Shown here in pieces: positions 19,576 through 29,481 of a stretch of 64,000 nt of DNA; the stretch's first letter is position 1, and every line of letters starts with the position of its first letter. Source of the stretch: Methylobacillus caricis (lineage in GTDB: Bacteria > Pseudomonadota > Gammaproteobacteria > Burkholderiales > Methylophilaceae); assembly GCF_020532705.1 (NCBI RefSeq), contig NZ_JAJAVD010000004.1:124001-188000 (forward strand). The letters are read 5' to 3'. The notes beneath the pieces were generated by a model. The model was given only the letters and a program-made list of their open reading frames with translations. It ran no database searches and had not been told where the DNA came from. The position numbers were made by a program, and so were the translations under genes.

Positions 19576-19599
19576 ACGTCTAAAGACGTGAGTGTTGGC

Positions 19600-20127
19600 T
19601 TACTTGCCGTGACGTTCAACGCCGGCCACGATTTCAGCCTTGGCTTCGTCAACACCCTTCCACTCGCCAACCTTGACCCACTTGCCCTTTTCCAGGTCCT
19701 TGTAGTGTTCAAAGAAGTGGGCAATAGGCGCCAGCTGGAACTCAGGAATGTCTTGATAGGACTTGATGTCCTTGTATTGTGGGCAAATCTTGTCTACGGG
19801 TACAGCCAGCACCTTGGCATCCACGCCGCCATCATCCTCCATGGTCAATACGCCAATGGCACGGCAGCGGATCACTACACCCGGCTGCAATGGGATAGGG
19901 GTAATCACCAGCACGTCCACCGGGTCCCCATCTTCAGACAGAGTCTGCGGGATATAGCCATAATTGCATGGATAATGCATGGAGGTCCCCATGAAGCGAT
20001 CAACGAAGACCGCGCCGGAATCCTTGTCCACTTCAAACTTGATGGGCTCGCCACGCATGGAGATTTCGATGATGACGTTAAAGTCGTTAGGGATATCTTT
20101 GCCTGCCGGCACATTACAGAGGGACAT
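19600..20127 (-). CDS. ppa: Inorganic pyrophosphatase
   Basis: Family I soluble pyrophosphatase that splits PPi to phosphate and pulls biosynthetic reactions forward. The metal-binding signature [12 protein letters not shown] lies about residues 68-79, preceded by the conserved KYEVDKDSG-like [14 protein letters not shown] and [11 protein letters not shown]. Length 175 is normal for the hexameric bacterial enzyme. It stands alone between a bidirectional terminator and the DUF1232 gene on the same strand. Confidence 0.97.
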   Translation of the reverse strand: MSLCNVPAGKDIPNDFNVIIEISMRGEPIKFEVDKDSGAVFVDRFMGTSMHYPCNYGYIPQTLSEDGDPVDVLVITPIPLQPGVVIRCRAIGVLTMEDDGGVDAKVLAVPVDKICPQYKDIKSYQDIPEFQLAPIAHFFEHYKDLEKGKWVKVGEWKGVDEAKAEIVAGVERHGK

Positions 20128-20229
20128 CGCTCAATCCTTATATGAGTTCGTTGGTTGTATATTTATTGATAACGCGGGATTTTAGCGCAAATCAGCCATG
20201 AACATCATCTTTGCCGCACATGTCCGGCA

Positions 20230-20484
20230 TCAGTCCTGTGCTGGTGTAGGTGCCAGATTGGCAGCAGCCACCTGCTGCCTGCACTCCTGGATCAGGGACT
20301 CAGGCACGCATTTCAACCCCAGGTAAATCAGGCCCGGCACAATCACCAGGTCATCCAATTGACCCAGCACCGGGATAAAATCGGGAATCAGGTCAAACGG
20401 CAACAAGAGATATCCAATTGCCAGCCCCAGCAAGGCTTTCGCCAGCCAGGGCGTTTGCGGATGACGCAGCACCAGCCGATACAC
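20230..20484 (-). CDS. DUF1232 (YkvA-like) small membrane protein
   Basis: A DUF1232 protein of about 84 residues with the family motif LPFDLIPDFIPVLGQLDDLVIVPGLIYLG within one or two membrane segments. The function is unknown. The GTG at 20484 is the first standard start, but the frame stays open into the end of purC and KTELAVYRLVLRHPQTPWLAK just upstream looks coding, so the true protein may be somewhat longer and overlap purC. Confidence 0.8.
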   Translation of the reverse strand: MYRLVLRHPQTPWLAKALLGLAIGYLLLPFDLIPDFIPVLGQLDDLVIVPGLIYLGLKCVPESLIQECRQQVAAANLAPTPAQD

Positions 20485-20528
20485 TGCCAGCTCGGTCTTG
20501 AGGCGCTGCGCTATCTGCTTTAGCTGAC

Positions 20529-21425
20529 TCAGGAGATAGACTTCCCGGTCAGGCGCTCGAATGCTTCACGGTATTTTTCACCGGTCTTGGCTGCCACATC
20601 CGCAGGCAGCTCAGGGCCTGGAGGCGTCTTGTCCCAACCCGTGGACTCAAGCCAGTCACGCACATACTGCTTGTCAAAACTGGGCGGATTCTTGCCCACC
20701 TGGTACTGGTCTGCAGGCCAGAAGCGGGAAGAATCTGGCGTCAGCACTTCGTCAATCAGGTAAAGATTGCCCTGGTCATCCAGGCCGAACTCGAACTTGG
20801 TATCAGCGATGATGATGCCACGCGTCAATGCGTACTCAGCGGCTTCCCTGTAAAGCTGCACACTGATGCGGGCCACCTTGTCTGCCAGCTCCTGTCCCAG
20901 CAACTGGGCACATTTTTCCAGGGTGATATTTTCATCATGATCGCCGACCTCTGCCTTGCTGGATGGCGTAAACAGCGGCTCGGGCAGTTTGGCGGCTTCT
21001 TGCAGACCGGCGGGCAGATTGATGCCGCATACAGTCTGGCTGGCCTTGTATTCCTTCCAGCCGGAACCTGCCAGATAGCCTCGCACGATGGCCTCAATTG
21101 GCAATGGCTTGAGCTTTTTCACCACCAGTGCGCGGCTGCCCAATTGGGATTTTTCCGCGGGATCAGTCACCACGCTGTCAGGATCAATCCCGGTCAGGTG
21201 GTTAGGCACTACGTGCTTGAGCTTTTCAAACCAGAAATTGGCAATCTCGGTCAGGACAGCACCCTTGCCTTCGATAGGCGTAGGCAGGATCACATCAAAT
21301 GCTGACAGGCGGTCACTTGCCACCAGCAGCATGTGGTTTGCATCAATATCGTATATATCACGCACCTTGCCCTGATTGATCAGCTTGAGGCTTTTGATGC
21401 TTGATTGCATAAGGGGTTTAGTCAA
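20529..21425 (-). CDS. purC: Phosphoribosylaminoimidazole-succinocarboxamide synthase
   Basis: PurC joins aspartate to CAIR to make SAICAR in purine synthesis, following the PurK and PurE steps encoded near the left end. Landmarks are [14 protein letters not shown] at the N-terminus, [43 protein letters not shown], and [32 protein letters not shown]. At 298 residues it is the longer type common in betaproteobacteria. Start is either a TTG at 21425 with AAAGGT upstream or the ATG at 21410. Confidence 0.96.
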   Translation of the reverse strand: MTKPLMQSSIKSLKLINQGKVRDIYDIDANHMLLVASDRLSAFDVILPTPIEGKGAVLTEIANFWFEKLKHVVPNHLTGIDPDSVVTDPAEKSQLGSRALVVKKLKPLPIEAIVRGYLAGSGWKEYKASQTVCGINLPAGLQEAAKLPEPLFTPSSKAEVGDHDENITLEKCAQLLGQELADKVARISVQLYREAAEYALTRGIIIADTKFEFGLDDQGNLYLIDEVLTPDSSRFWPADQYQVGKNPPSFDKQYVRDWLESTGWDKTPPGPELPADVAAKTGEKYREAFERLTGKSIS

Positions 21426-21449
21426 AGCAATTACCTTTATCTCTAATTA

Positions 21450-21869
21450 CTATCTTGAATGATGATCTTGCTCAGGACCATCGGAATACGGAAATTTCAC
21501 ATGCCCATAGCGCACCACCAGGATGGCAACGGCGATCAGCAGAACCGAGGCTGATACTGCAAAGATACGCCAGGCTTCAAGCTCCTTGATATCCAGCACC
21601 AGGTAACGCGCCAGCGCGATGATGCCGATATACAGCGGATACCTGACTGGCAGGTTGCCTGAACCCAGGTAATGATTGAGCATGGTGAGGATTTCCAGGT
21701 AAAGGAACAGCAGCAGTAAATCCGCCACGGTCACAGCACCCGCCACCCAGATATGTACCATTGCCTGGCCGGTGGCAACGATAGTGGCAAGGGTAATGAA
21801 CACCAGCATGGCCTGCTCGATAAAGCCTATGCCGTGTTGGCCCATCTTGCTGAATTTGTTGGGTTGCAT
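21450..21869 (-). CDS. PsiE-family membrane protein
   Basis: A 139-residue protein with four hydrophobic helices and the PsiE-like signature EILTMLNHYLGSGNLPVRYPLYIGIIALARYLVLD. PsiE is phosphate-starvation-inducible in E. coli; its biochemical role is unknown. The gene follows fba on the same strand after 115 bases and precedes purC by 24 bases. No Pho box is evident upstream. Confidence 0.88.
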   Translation of the reverse strand: MQPNKFSKMGQHGIGFIEQAMLVFITLATIVATGQAMVHIWVAGAVTVADLLLLFLYLEILTMLNHYLGSGNLPVRYPLYIGIIALARYLVLDIKELEAWRIFAVSASVLLIAVAILVVRYGHVKFPYSDGPEQDHHSR

Positions 21870-21984
21870 ATTGACAGTCTGTCAGGGCTGATAATGGCAG
21901 GATTATACCTGATGGCTGCCAACGACAGATGACTGGAAAAGCCGGCAAACAGATATTTTATGTAGTAGAAACAGCGCTGTCTCA

Positions 21985-23031
21985 TCACTGCCTGTATCTT
22001 GCTGCCATGTCAGCAAGTGGCAAGGGCCTGATAGCAGCGGCATGCCCGGCAGAGCCAAAGGCTTCAAAGCGTTCCTGACATAATATGCCCATGGCCTTGG
22101 TCGCTTCCAGCAGGAATTTGCGCGGATCAAACTCACTGCGATATTGCTCCTGCGCAAGAAAACGCCGCACAGCGCCAGTAAATGCAATACGCAAGTCCGT
22201 ATCTATATTGACCTTGCGCACTCCGTTCTGGATACCTTTGACAATCTCCTCCACGGGCACGCCATAAGTCTCCGGGATATCACCGCCATATTGGTTAATT
22301 ATCTGCACTAACTCCTGCGGCACGGAAGATGACCCATGCATCACCAGATGAGTATTGGGCAGGCGTTGATGAATCTCGCGTATGCGGGCAATCGACAGCG
22401 TTTCACCAGTGGGCGGGCTAGTAAATTTATAAGCGCCGTGCGAGGTACCGATGGCAATGGCAAGGGCGTCCACGCCAGTCTTGTCCACGAAATCCACGGC
22501 CTCCTCCGGGCTGGTCAACAACTGGGACATATCAAGCTCGCCTTCTGCGCCAACCCCATCCTCCTCGCCGGCCCTACCGGTTTCCAGGGAACCCAGCACT
22601 CCCAGCTCCCCCTCAACGGAAACACCCACCGCATGTGCAGCCTGCACCACGGTCTGAGTCACCATCACGTTGTATTCATAGCTGGCAGGCGTCTTGGCAT
22701 CCTCCAGCAATGATCCGTCCATCATCACACTGGTAAAGCCTGTCTCAATCGAATGAAGGCAGATCTGGGGAGAGGCACCATGATCCTGATGCAAGACTAC
22801 GGGCAGATGGGGGTAGCTGTGCACGGCAGCCTCAACCAGCTTGAGCAGGAAGGCCTCACCCGCGTATTTCCTGGCTCCCGCAGAAGCCTGCAGGATGACA
22901 GGGCTATCACAGGCATCTGCCGCCTGCATGATCGCCTGCACCTGTTCCAGGTTATTGATATTGAAGGCAGGTACGCCATAACCATGCTCAGCGGCATGAT
23001 CCAGCAATTGACGCAGGCTGATCAACGCCAT
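21985..23031 (-). CDS. fba: Class II fructose-bisphosphate aldolase, Calvin type
   Basis: A zinc aldolase that joins or splits fructose 1,6-bisphosphate (and, in many autotrophs and methylotrophs, sedoheptulose bisphosphate). Zinc ligand motif HQDHG is at 81-85, with [16 protein letters not shown], the second zinc-ligand region near [10 protein letters not shown], and [12 protein letters not shown] near the C-terminal half. The long [16 protein letters not shown] insertion is typical of the Calvin subtype. It follows pyk after 159 bases and belongs to the tkt-gap-pgk-pyk-fba group. Confidence 0.96.
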   Translation of the reverse strand: MALISLRQLLDHAAEHGYGVPAFNINNLEQVQAIMQAADACDSPVILQASAGARKYAGEAFLLKLVEAAVHSYPHLPVVLHQDHGASPQICLHSIETGFTSVMMDGSLLEDAKTPASYEYNVMVTQTVVQAAHAVGVSVEGELGVLGSLETGRAGEEDGVGAEGELDMSQLLTSPEEAVDFVDKTGVDALAIAIGTSHGAYKFTSPPTGETLSIARIREIHQRLPNTHLVMHGSSSVPQELVQIINQYGGDIPETYGVPVEEIVKGIQNGVRKVNIDTDLRIAFTGAVRRFLAQEQYRSEFDPRKFLLEATKAMGILCQERFEAFGSAGHAAAIRPLPLADMAARYRQ

Positions 23032-23190
23032 GGCGTTTTCCTATCCTGCTGCATGAAAGCCAACGCTTGCTGCACTTTGAATAGTCTCCTAATAGATTTC
23101 AATATCAGTCAGCACTGTAAACCTGGGCAATAGACTATGGCCTATCCATCAACACTATTCCGACGAGTTGCAAAAGAAACATCAAGAGCT

Positions 23191-24633
23191 CTAGGGGTGC
23201 TCCCGCCTATGCTCGCCCACCTTCACGATCTGCAAGGTATTAGTGCCGCCGGCCTTGCCTATGGGCTCTCCAAAGGTCAGCATCATGAGGTCATCCTTTT
23301 TCACTGCCCCCAGCCTAAGCAACGTTTCCTCTGCATCGTAGAGTATATGGCTCAGGTCATTGGTCGGCTGCTCTATGTGATAAGGATAGACACCTCGATA
23401 TAGAGTGAGTTTACGCCTAGTGTTACGCTCTGTAGTCAGCGCATAAATAGGCACGTTAGTATTGGAGCGTGACAACCACGTGACGGATGAGCCCGACTTG
23501 GTCAGAGCAGCAATGGCCTTGACGTTCAAGTGCTCCGCCGCATGAATAGCCGCCATGGCAATCGCTTCATCAATGAAGCCAAACTCATCATTGACCTGTT
23601 GCTTGAGGTGCTGGCTGTCATATTCCTTTTCTGCCTCTATGCACACCCGGTGCATGGCCTGTATGGCCTCCAGCGGATAATGCCCCGCCGCGGTTTCTGC
23701 CGAGAGCATGACCGCATCAGTGCCATCCAGCACGGCATTGGCCACATCAGAAACCTCAGCGCGAGTCGGGATGGGATTGCTGATCATGGACTCCAGCATC
23801 TGGGTGGCCGTAATCACCAGCTTGTTGCGCAAACGTGCCATGCGGATCATGCGCTTTTGCAGTCCAGGCACTGCAGCATCCCCGACCTCCACGCCAAGGT
23901 CACCACGCGCCACCATGATCACATCGGAAGCATCAATAATTTCCTCCAATGCATCAATTGCCTCTGCACGCTCTATCTTGGCCACGATGGCAGCATGTCC
24001 TCCCGCATCCACTACCAGCTGGCGCGCTATCTCGATATCCGCACCCGTTCTAGGGAAAGACACTGCAATATAATCCGCCTCCAGCGCCACTGCAGTGAGG
24101 ATGTCCTCCCTGTCTTTCAGCGTCAGTGCTGCCGCTGAAAGCCCGCCGCCCTGCCGGTTGATGCCCTTGTTGTTGGAGAGCATGCCGCCTGAGGTAACCG
24201 TACAAAAAATCTCGGCATTTTTGACATCGTCCACATGCAACACGATGCGCCCATCATCCAGCAGCAGCACCGCGCCTGGCGTCACCTCTGAAGGCAGCGT
24301 CTTGTAATCCAGCCCCACTCGTTGCTGGTTACCCAGCTTGCAAGCCGCATCCAAGATAAACGGGTCCCCCACCTTGAGCAGGATACGATCATTCTCAAAC
24401 TTGCCTATGCGAATTTTGGGGCCTTGTAAATCACACAAGATACCTACCGGCTTGCCACTACGGCGACAAATATCGCGCACCAATTCAGCGCGCGCAATAT
24501 GATCCGCCGCTGTGCCATGCGAGAAATTGAGCCGCACCACATCCACCCCGGCATCAATCATCCGCTCCAGGATACTTTCCTCACTGGAAGAAGGGCCCAA
24601 CGTAGCCACTATCTTGGTTTTTCGTAATGCCAT
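23191..24633 (-). CDS. pyk: Pyruvate kinase
   Basis: PykA converts phosphoenolpyruvate and ADP to pyruvate and ATP. The start KTKIVATLGPSS, the catalytic MVARGDLGVEVGDAAVPGLQKRMIRMAR region and the TATQMLESMI motif (here ITATQMLESMISNPIPTRAEVSDVANAVLDGTD) are clear. Length 480 is normal. In the parent arrangement it would follow pgk directly, but here 2.5 kb of unrelated DNA separate them, so it must rely on its own promoter, in the 160 bases before the start. Confidence 0.97.
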   Translation of the reverse strand: MALRKTKIVATLGPSSSEESILERMIDAGVDVVRLNFSHGTAADHIARAELVRDICRRSGKPVGILCDLQGPKIRIGKFENDRILLKVGDPFILDAACKLGNQQRVGLDYKTLPSEVTPGAVLLLDDGRIVLHVDDVKNAEIFCTVTSGGMLSNNKGINRQGGGLSAAALTLKDREDILTAVALEADYIAVSFPRTGADIEIARQLVVDAGGHAAIVAKIERAEAIDALEEIIDASDVIMVARGDLGVEVGDAAVPGLQKRMIRMARLRNKLVITATQMLESMISNPIPTRAEVSDVANAVLDGTDAVMLSAETAAGHYPLEAIQAMHRVCIEAEKEYDSQHLKQQVNDEFGFIDEAIAMAAIHAAEHLNVKAIAALTKSGSSVTWLSRSNTNVPIYALTTERNTRRKLTLYRGVYPYHIEQPTNDLSHILYDAEETLLRLGAVKKDDLMMLTFGEPIGKAGGTNTLQIVKVGEHRREHP

Positions 24634-24797
24634 GACTGCCTTTCCTAGCGATTTCTCAGGGATTCATCATAACCCTGACAGCATCCAGCAGGAATCGTGC
24701 ATATTTTGTGCCATGGGAATGACAAGGAAACGACAACACCATGGCCAGTGATTTTTACCACGCACGCACGAATGAATGACCGGCATAACTTACTCAT

Positions 24798-24857
24798 GGC
24801 AAGAACTACATCAATAGCATTGAGAAATTCTGGAAACAGGCCCCCAACACCAATTAA
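24798..24857 (+). pseudogene. Decayed fragment of an IS1595/ISXO2-like transposase
   Basis: The rightward frame reads GKNYINSIEKFWKQA, then a few residues and a stop. This closely resembles the conserved segment of IS1595-family DDE transposases, recalled as KNHINGIENFWNQAK. The frame is closed just upstream, so only this scrap is left; no inverted repeats of the element are seen. The identification comes from recall of the motif and no search was run. Confidence 0.55.
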
Positions 24858-24983
24858 AGACATTCGATGAGTTGGCTGATATTTAGACTTTATCTAGTAC
24901 ATACAGCCTCAAATATTAATAAAACGCTAACAAAACATTCATTCCAGACTGTCAGAATTCTTGCGTAGTTTCTAGCAATAGTT

Positions 24984-25013
24984 GGGGCTGAAACTATGCC
25001 CCGATTTTATAAT
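24984..25013 (+). promoter_or_regulatory. Promoter region of PEP-CTERM gene 1
   Basis: A perfect TATAAT (25008-25013) lies 23 bases before the start at 25037. A GGGGC...GCCCC dyad (24984-24988 with 24998-25002) occupies the -35 to spacer region, where no good -35 is seen, so an activator or repressor site is possible. Confidence 0.4.
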
Positions 25014-25036
25014 CTTGGCACATGAAAGGTAGAATC

Positions 25037-25807
25037 ATGAAACATAAGCATTCCCTGCGGGCGCTGGCCATGGCAGCAATCACCCTTGGATTCGCGAGCG
25101 CATCGCAGGCCGATACCATCGCTGACTGGACCTTCGAGAAACCTGTCTACTATGGCACACCGACCTCGGTTCCCTATACCGCCGATGCCGGCAACGGCAC
25201 GCTCGATATCTTCCATTCAAAGAGCGGCTCGACTTACTTCACCGCCAACGGTCCCGGCGTGGGCAACGGCTCCTATGGTTCAGTGCGCACCAGCAATTGG
25301 TCAGTGGGCGACTACTACCAGTTCAGCATCAGCACGGCAGGTTTCGAAAGCATCGTGCTGGATTGGGACCAGACCGGCACCGGCGGCCCCCTGAACTGGG
25401 CACTGCAGTACAGCACCGATGGCAGCTCCTTCACGGACTTCGCCAGCTACCAAGTACTGGAGAACGGCGCCTCCACGACAGTGGTCTGGACCAGCGTCGG
25501 CACACCCAATGCAGCGTACCACTTCTCCTATGATCTTTCTTCGATCACGGCACTGAACGATCAAGAGGCAGTGTACTTCCGTCTGGTGGATACCAGCACC
25601 ACCAAGACCGTGTGGAACAACCCCAATGGTTCCGGCACAGTCAGCAGCAGCGGTTATAGCTGGGTGGATAATTTCGTAGTCACGGCATCACCCGTAGCGG
25701 CAGTGCCAGAACCCAGTACCTGGGCACTCATGCTCATCGGCCTGGGCCTCGCCGCTGGCGCCGCGCGCCGACGCCGCGCTAATCCAGCCTTTTCGTCCTG
25801 CCGCTGA
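25037..25807 (+). CDS. PEP-CTERM sorted surface/secreted protein 1
   Basis: The 256-residue protein has a signal peptide (MKHKHSLRALAMAAITLGFASASQA), a long beta-rich middle with many Ser, Thr, Gly and aromatic residues, and a C-terminal VPEPSTWALMLIGLGLAAGAARRRR sorting signal. PEP-CTERM proteins are cut by an exosortase (EpsH/XrtA type) and linked to extracellular polysaccharide. I chose the second ATG because AAAGGTAG sits seven bases before it. The tail extends about nine residues past the usual arginine cluster. No exosortase gene is in this window. It lies on the strand opposite to its glycolytic neighbours. Confidence 0.88.
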   Translation: MKHKHSLRALAMAAITLGFASASQADTIADWTFEKPVYYGTPTSVPYTADAGNGTLDIFHSKSGSTYFTANGPGVGNGSYGSVRTSNWSVGDYYQFSISTAGFESIVLDWDQTGTGGPLNWALQYSTDGSSFTDFASYQVLENGASTTVVWTSVGTPNAAYHFSYDLSSITALNDQEAVYFRLVDTSTTKTVWNNPNGSGTVSSSGYSWVDNFVVTASPVAAVPEPSTWALMLIGLGLAAGAARRRRANPAFSSCR

Positions 25808-25857
25808 AGGCGGCCGATAACAGACCAGTCAGGTTCTTGCGGAACGTCCTAGCAATA

Positions 25858-25895
25858 CAGACCACAATTTATCAATACAAATAAATTGTGGTCTG
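25858..25895. repeat. 15-bp perfect inverted repeat
   Basis: CAGACCACAATTTAT and ATAAATTGTGGTCTG face each other around an eight-base loop. No T run follows, so it is not a standard terminator. Its 'GTGGTCTGCCCC' edge looks like the ends of small palindromic elements that often accompany REP-type transposases, but no such gene is next to it. Confidence 0.75.
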
Positions 25896-25905
25896 CCCCT
25901 ATTAT

Positions 25906-26034
25906 TTAACTCAGCACGGGCAATAGGTCTTGCGCAGACTCATGCCAGAAATAGAGCCGCACGTCTAACCCGGCATTCACCAGCGCTATCACCGCCCCGC
26001 TTAACTGGGTAGCATGCCTGTTAGTTATTACTTC
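25906..26034 (-). other. Orphan open stretch, possible gene remnant
   Basis: Leftward frame of 42 codons ending in TAA and closed by TAG on its upstream side. It reads EVITNRHATQLSGAVIALVN followed by AGLDVRLYFWHESAQDLLPV, whose composition looks like real protein, but there is no standard start at its beginning. I read it as the C-terminal scrap of a lost gene and cannot name the family. Confidence 0.35.
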
Positions 26035-26084
26035 CTACGCGGACCAAGATTGGAAAATATGGCATCTAAATGACTTATTGGTAT

Positions 26085-26833
26085 TCAATTGTTCAAAGTT
26101 ATTGAGATTTCACTGATATCTTCTGAGTCAAGATGGAACCATTCTCCACGTTTTCTTTTGTGACTATATGTTTGATGAAGCGCCTTCTCCATATTTAAGG
26201 CAATCTTTCTATTAATGTATTTCTTTGCGGCAATAAGGTCGATTTTAGGCTGCTCACTTTGTAAAGTTTTTTCGCGAATGCCTGGTTATTAGAAATTCCA
26301 ATTTTATGTAAGCCATTACGAAGATCCTTCATCAAGTAAACAAAGCATTCTTCATTAGTCAATTCTTTAGTTATTGTGATATTAACGGAAGTTGGGAGTG
26401 AGAATAAAACATCACCCCATTCCTCTACACTTGAAAATTCAGAGCAAAATAGTAACGGAATATCTGACCATTTAATTTTGTGGCTTTTCTCTATGCCACT
26501 TATAGATGGAGTAAGATTGTTTATTGACCAATCTGAAGAAACAGGAAGTTTATTGTATTCACTTAATGTTTTTCGAGCCAACTTTCCCCAATTAATAAGA
26601 ATTTCTCGAAGCTCAGACTTCTTAGAAGAAAATTGATTCGGAGAATCGCCAGCTAGTTCTTGAAGGCGACTAAAAGCATTGCCTCCCTCAAATACTTTGA
26701 AAAGCTCCCTCTTTGGGAAGTCCTTATAAAACTGCCTAGAGGACGGTGGTTTTCCAAGTTTCTCCCGTAGATTTGTGTAAGCTTCTAAGGCCTTTTTAAC
26801 TGGCTCGTTCATATATATTTTCTTAGGTTTCAA
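26085..26833 (-). pseudogene. GIY-YIG (T5orf172-type) nuclease-like gene with a frameshift
   Basis: The first frame codes for 212 residues and stops at 26195. Its N-terminal half holds GKPPSSRQFYKDFP-type repeats like those found next to homing-endonuclease domains; the C-terminal part starts a T5orf172/GIY-YIG domain with CFVYLMKDLRNGLHKIGISNN. Just after NN the other frame continues the domain perfectly: REKTLQSEQPKIDLIAA, then EKALHQTYSHKRKRGEWFHL with the conserved glutamate, ending at 26085. One missing C near 26283-26285 would restore one 249-residue protein (NNPGIREKTL). So it is either a pseudogene or a sequence error. The gene is A+T-rich compared with its neighbours, suggesting transfer. 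Confidence 0.8.
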
Positions 26834-27148
26834 TGGCTAACATAAAGTATGCCATATCAATCGTCTTTGTTGTCATATCCTTAGAAACGCAATTTATCCC
26901 TACATTGAGAGTCCATATGCACACCAATCAAGGGCGAGCATAGCGATATTAAGTGGCCTTGATTTTTAGTCCCGTCTGGCTGCGCTAAGTAGCGGAAATC
27001 CTGCCGGACAAGGGGCAAGACCATTTGTTGCCTTTAAACCCTTAGTACCTTGAACTCAAAGATTGTTAGTCTCAATCACTACTGCGGCATTATGCAGGGA
27101 TGGGTTTCGCCTCACCGGGCGAGTCACTTTGCTTTGTGTCGCCAAGTA
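26834..27148. other. Gap between GIY-YIG gene and pgk terminator
   Basis: About 315 bases with no gene I can support. The part from about 27090 (GGGCGAGTCACTTTGCTTTG and GTCGCCAAGTACC) resembles the junk tails often seen after decayed accessory genes such as Rhs elements; this is an impression only. The beginning should hold the promoter of the GIY-YIG gene. Confidence 0.4.
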
Positions 27149-27182
27149 CCAAAAATAAAGGAGCCCGAAAGCTCCTTTATTA
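27149..27182 (-). terminator. Terminator of pgk
   Basis: AATAAAGGAGC and GCTCCTTTATT pair around CCGAAA, about 19 bases after the pgk stop. It isolates tkt-gap-pgk from the island and from pyk. Confidence 0.85.
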
Positions 27183-27200
27183 TCAGACCAATTCAGCAAA

Positions 27201-28382
27201 CTAACCCTTGGCACGCTGTTCCAGAATTTCCACGGCCGGCAATTTCTTGCCTTCGAGGAACTCCAAGAACGCTCCGCCTGCTGTAGAGATATAAGACACC
27301 TTGTCGTAGATGTCGTATTTCTGGATAGCCGCGATAGTGTCGCCGCCCCCTGCCAAAGTAAAAGCTTTGGTTTTGGCAATGGCTTCGGCTATGGTCTTGG
27401 TACCTTCGCCGAATTGGTCGAACTCGAATACGCCAACCGGGCCATTCCAGACAACAGTGCCAGCATTCATGATGATCTCGGCCAATTGCTTGGCAGATTC
27501 AGGACCTATGTCGAAGATCATGTCATCAGCCTGTACTTGGTCCACGGATTTCAGTACTGCAGGTTCATCCGGGTCAAACTGCTTGCCGCAGACCACATCT
27601 ACTGCAATTGGTACTGCTGCGCCACGATCAGCCATGGTTTTGATCAGGGCTTGTGCTGTCGGCACCAGGTCATCTTCGCTCAATGAGCGGCCAATTGGCT
27701 TGCCAGCGGCCTTGAGGAAAGTGTTAGCAATACCGCCACCCACCACCATCTGATCGACTTTTGCTGCCAGGCTTTCCAACACGGTGAGCTTGGTGGACAC
27801 CTTGGAACCGCCGACGATGGCCACCATGGGGCGTGCTGGTTCACACAAGGCCTTGCCGAGTGCGTCCAGCTCACCCACCAGCAGGTTGCCTGCTGCTGCC
27901 ACTGGCGCATACTGTGCAATGCCATAGGTGGAAGCTTCTGCACGGTGTGCGGTGCCAAAGGCATCCATCACAAACACATCGCACAAGGCAGCGTATTTGC
28001 GTGCGGTTTCTTCTACGTTCTTTTTCTCGCCCTTGTTGAAGCGGCAGTTTTCCAGTAATACCACTTCACCTTCAGACACTTCAAAACCACCGTCTATCCA
28101 GTCCTTGACCAGGCGCACAGGCTTGCAAAGCTTCTCAGCCAGGACATCGGCTACGGGTTGCAATGAGTTTTCTGCGGAATAGACACCCTCTTCAGGGCGG
28201 CCCAGATGCGAAGTCACCATGACGCATGCACCGGCTTGAAGTGCCTGCTGTATGGTAGGCAAAGAGGCAGTGATACGGGCATCGGAGGTCACTTTGCCAT
28301 CATTGACAGGCACGTTTAGGTCAGCACGAATGAATACGCGCTTGCCCTTGAGGTCCAGGTCAGTCATTTTGATTACGGCCAT
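27201..28382 (-). CDS. pgk: Phosphoglycerate kinase
   Basis: Pgk interconverts 1,3-bisphosphoglycerate and 3-phosphoglycerate with ATP formation. The N-terminal [18 protein letters not shown], the SHLGRPEEG segment, [17 protein letters not shown], the [19 protein letters not shown] part and the C-terminal [10 protein letters not shown] with [19 protein letters not shown] are all present. Length 393 is standard. It follows gap by 12 bases on the same strand and ends before a terminator. Confidence 0.98.
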   Translation of the reverse strand: MAVIKMTDLDLKGKRVFIRADLNVPVNDGKVTSDARITASLPTIQQALQAGACVMVTSHLGRPEEGVYSAENSLQPVADVLAEKLCKPVRLVKDWIDGGFEVSEGEVVLLENCRFNKGEKKNVEETARKYAALCDVFVMDAFGTAHRAEASTYGIAQYAPVAAAGNLLVGELDALGKALCEPARPMVAIVGGSKVSTKLTVLESLAAKVDQMVVGGGIANTFLKAAGKPIGRSLSEDDLVPTAQALIKTMADRGAAVPIAVDVVCGKQFDPDEPAVLKSVDQVQADDMIFDIGPESAKQLAEIIMNAGTVVWNGPVGVFEFDQFGEGTKTIAEAIAKTKAFTLAGGGDTIAAIQKYDIYDKVSYISTAGGAFLEFLEGKKLPAVEILEQRAKG

Positions 28383-28394
28383 ATATTCTCCAGC

Positions 28395-29468
<1,074 letters not shown>

Positions 29469-29481
29469 TTACTACCTGTCA

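Larger units (their letters stand above)
24634..25036. other. Gap between pyk and the first PEP-CTERM gene
   Basis: About 400 bases with no intact gene. The left part must carry the leftward pyk promoter; AGGG and CCCT flank a possible dyad at 24658-24676. A short scrap resembling an IS1595-type transposase sits near 24800, and an A+T-rich stretch with a good TATAAT precedes the PEP-CTERM gene. Confidence 0.6.

Noticed and set aside
23032-23190. Possible terminator or promoter between pyk and fba
   Set aside because: No convincing hairpin or -10/-35 pair in these 159 bases.
24658-24676. AGGG...CCCT dyad before pyk
   Set aside because: Arms of only four bases; too short to call an operator.
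27050-27286. Small + strand frame over the pgk 3' end
   Set aside because: Runs antisense into pgk and through its terminator; composition is poor.
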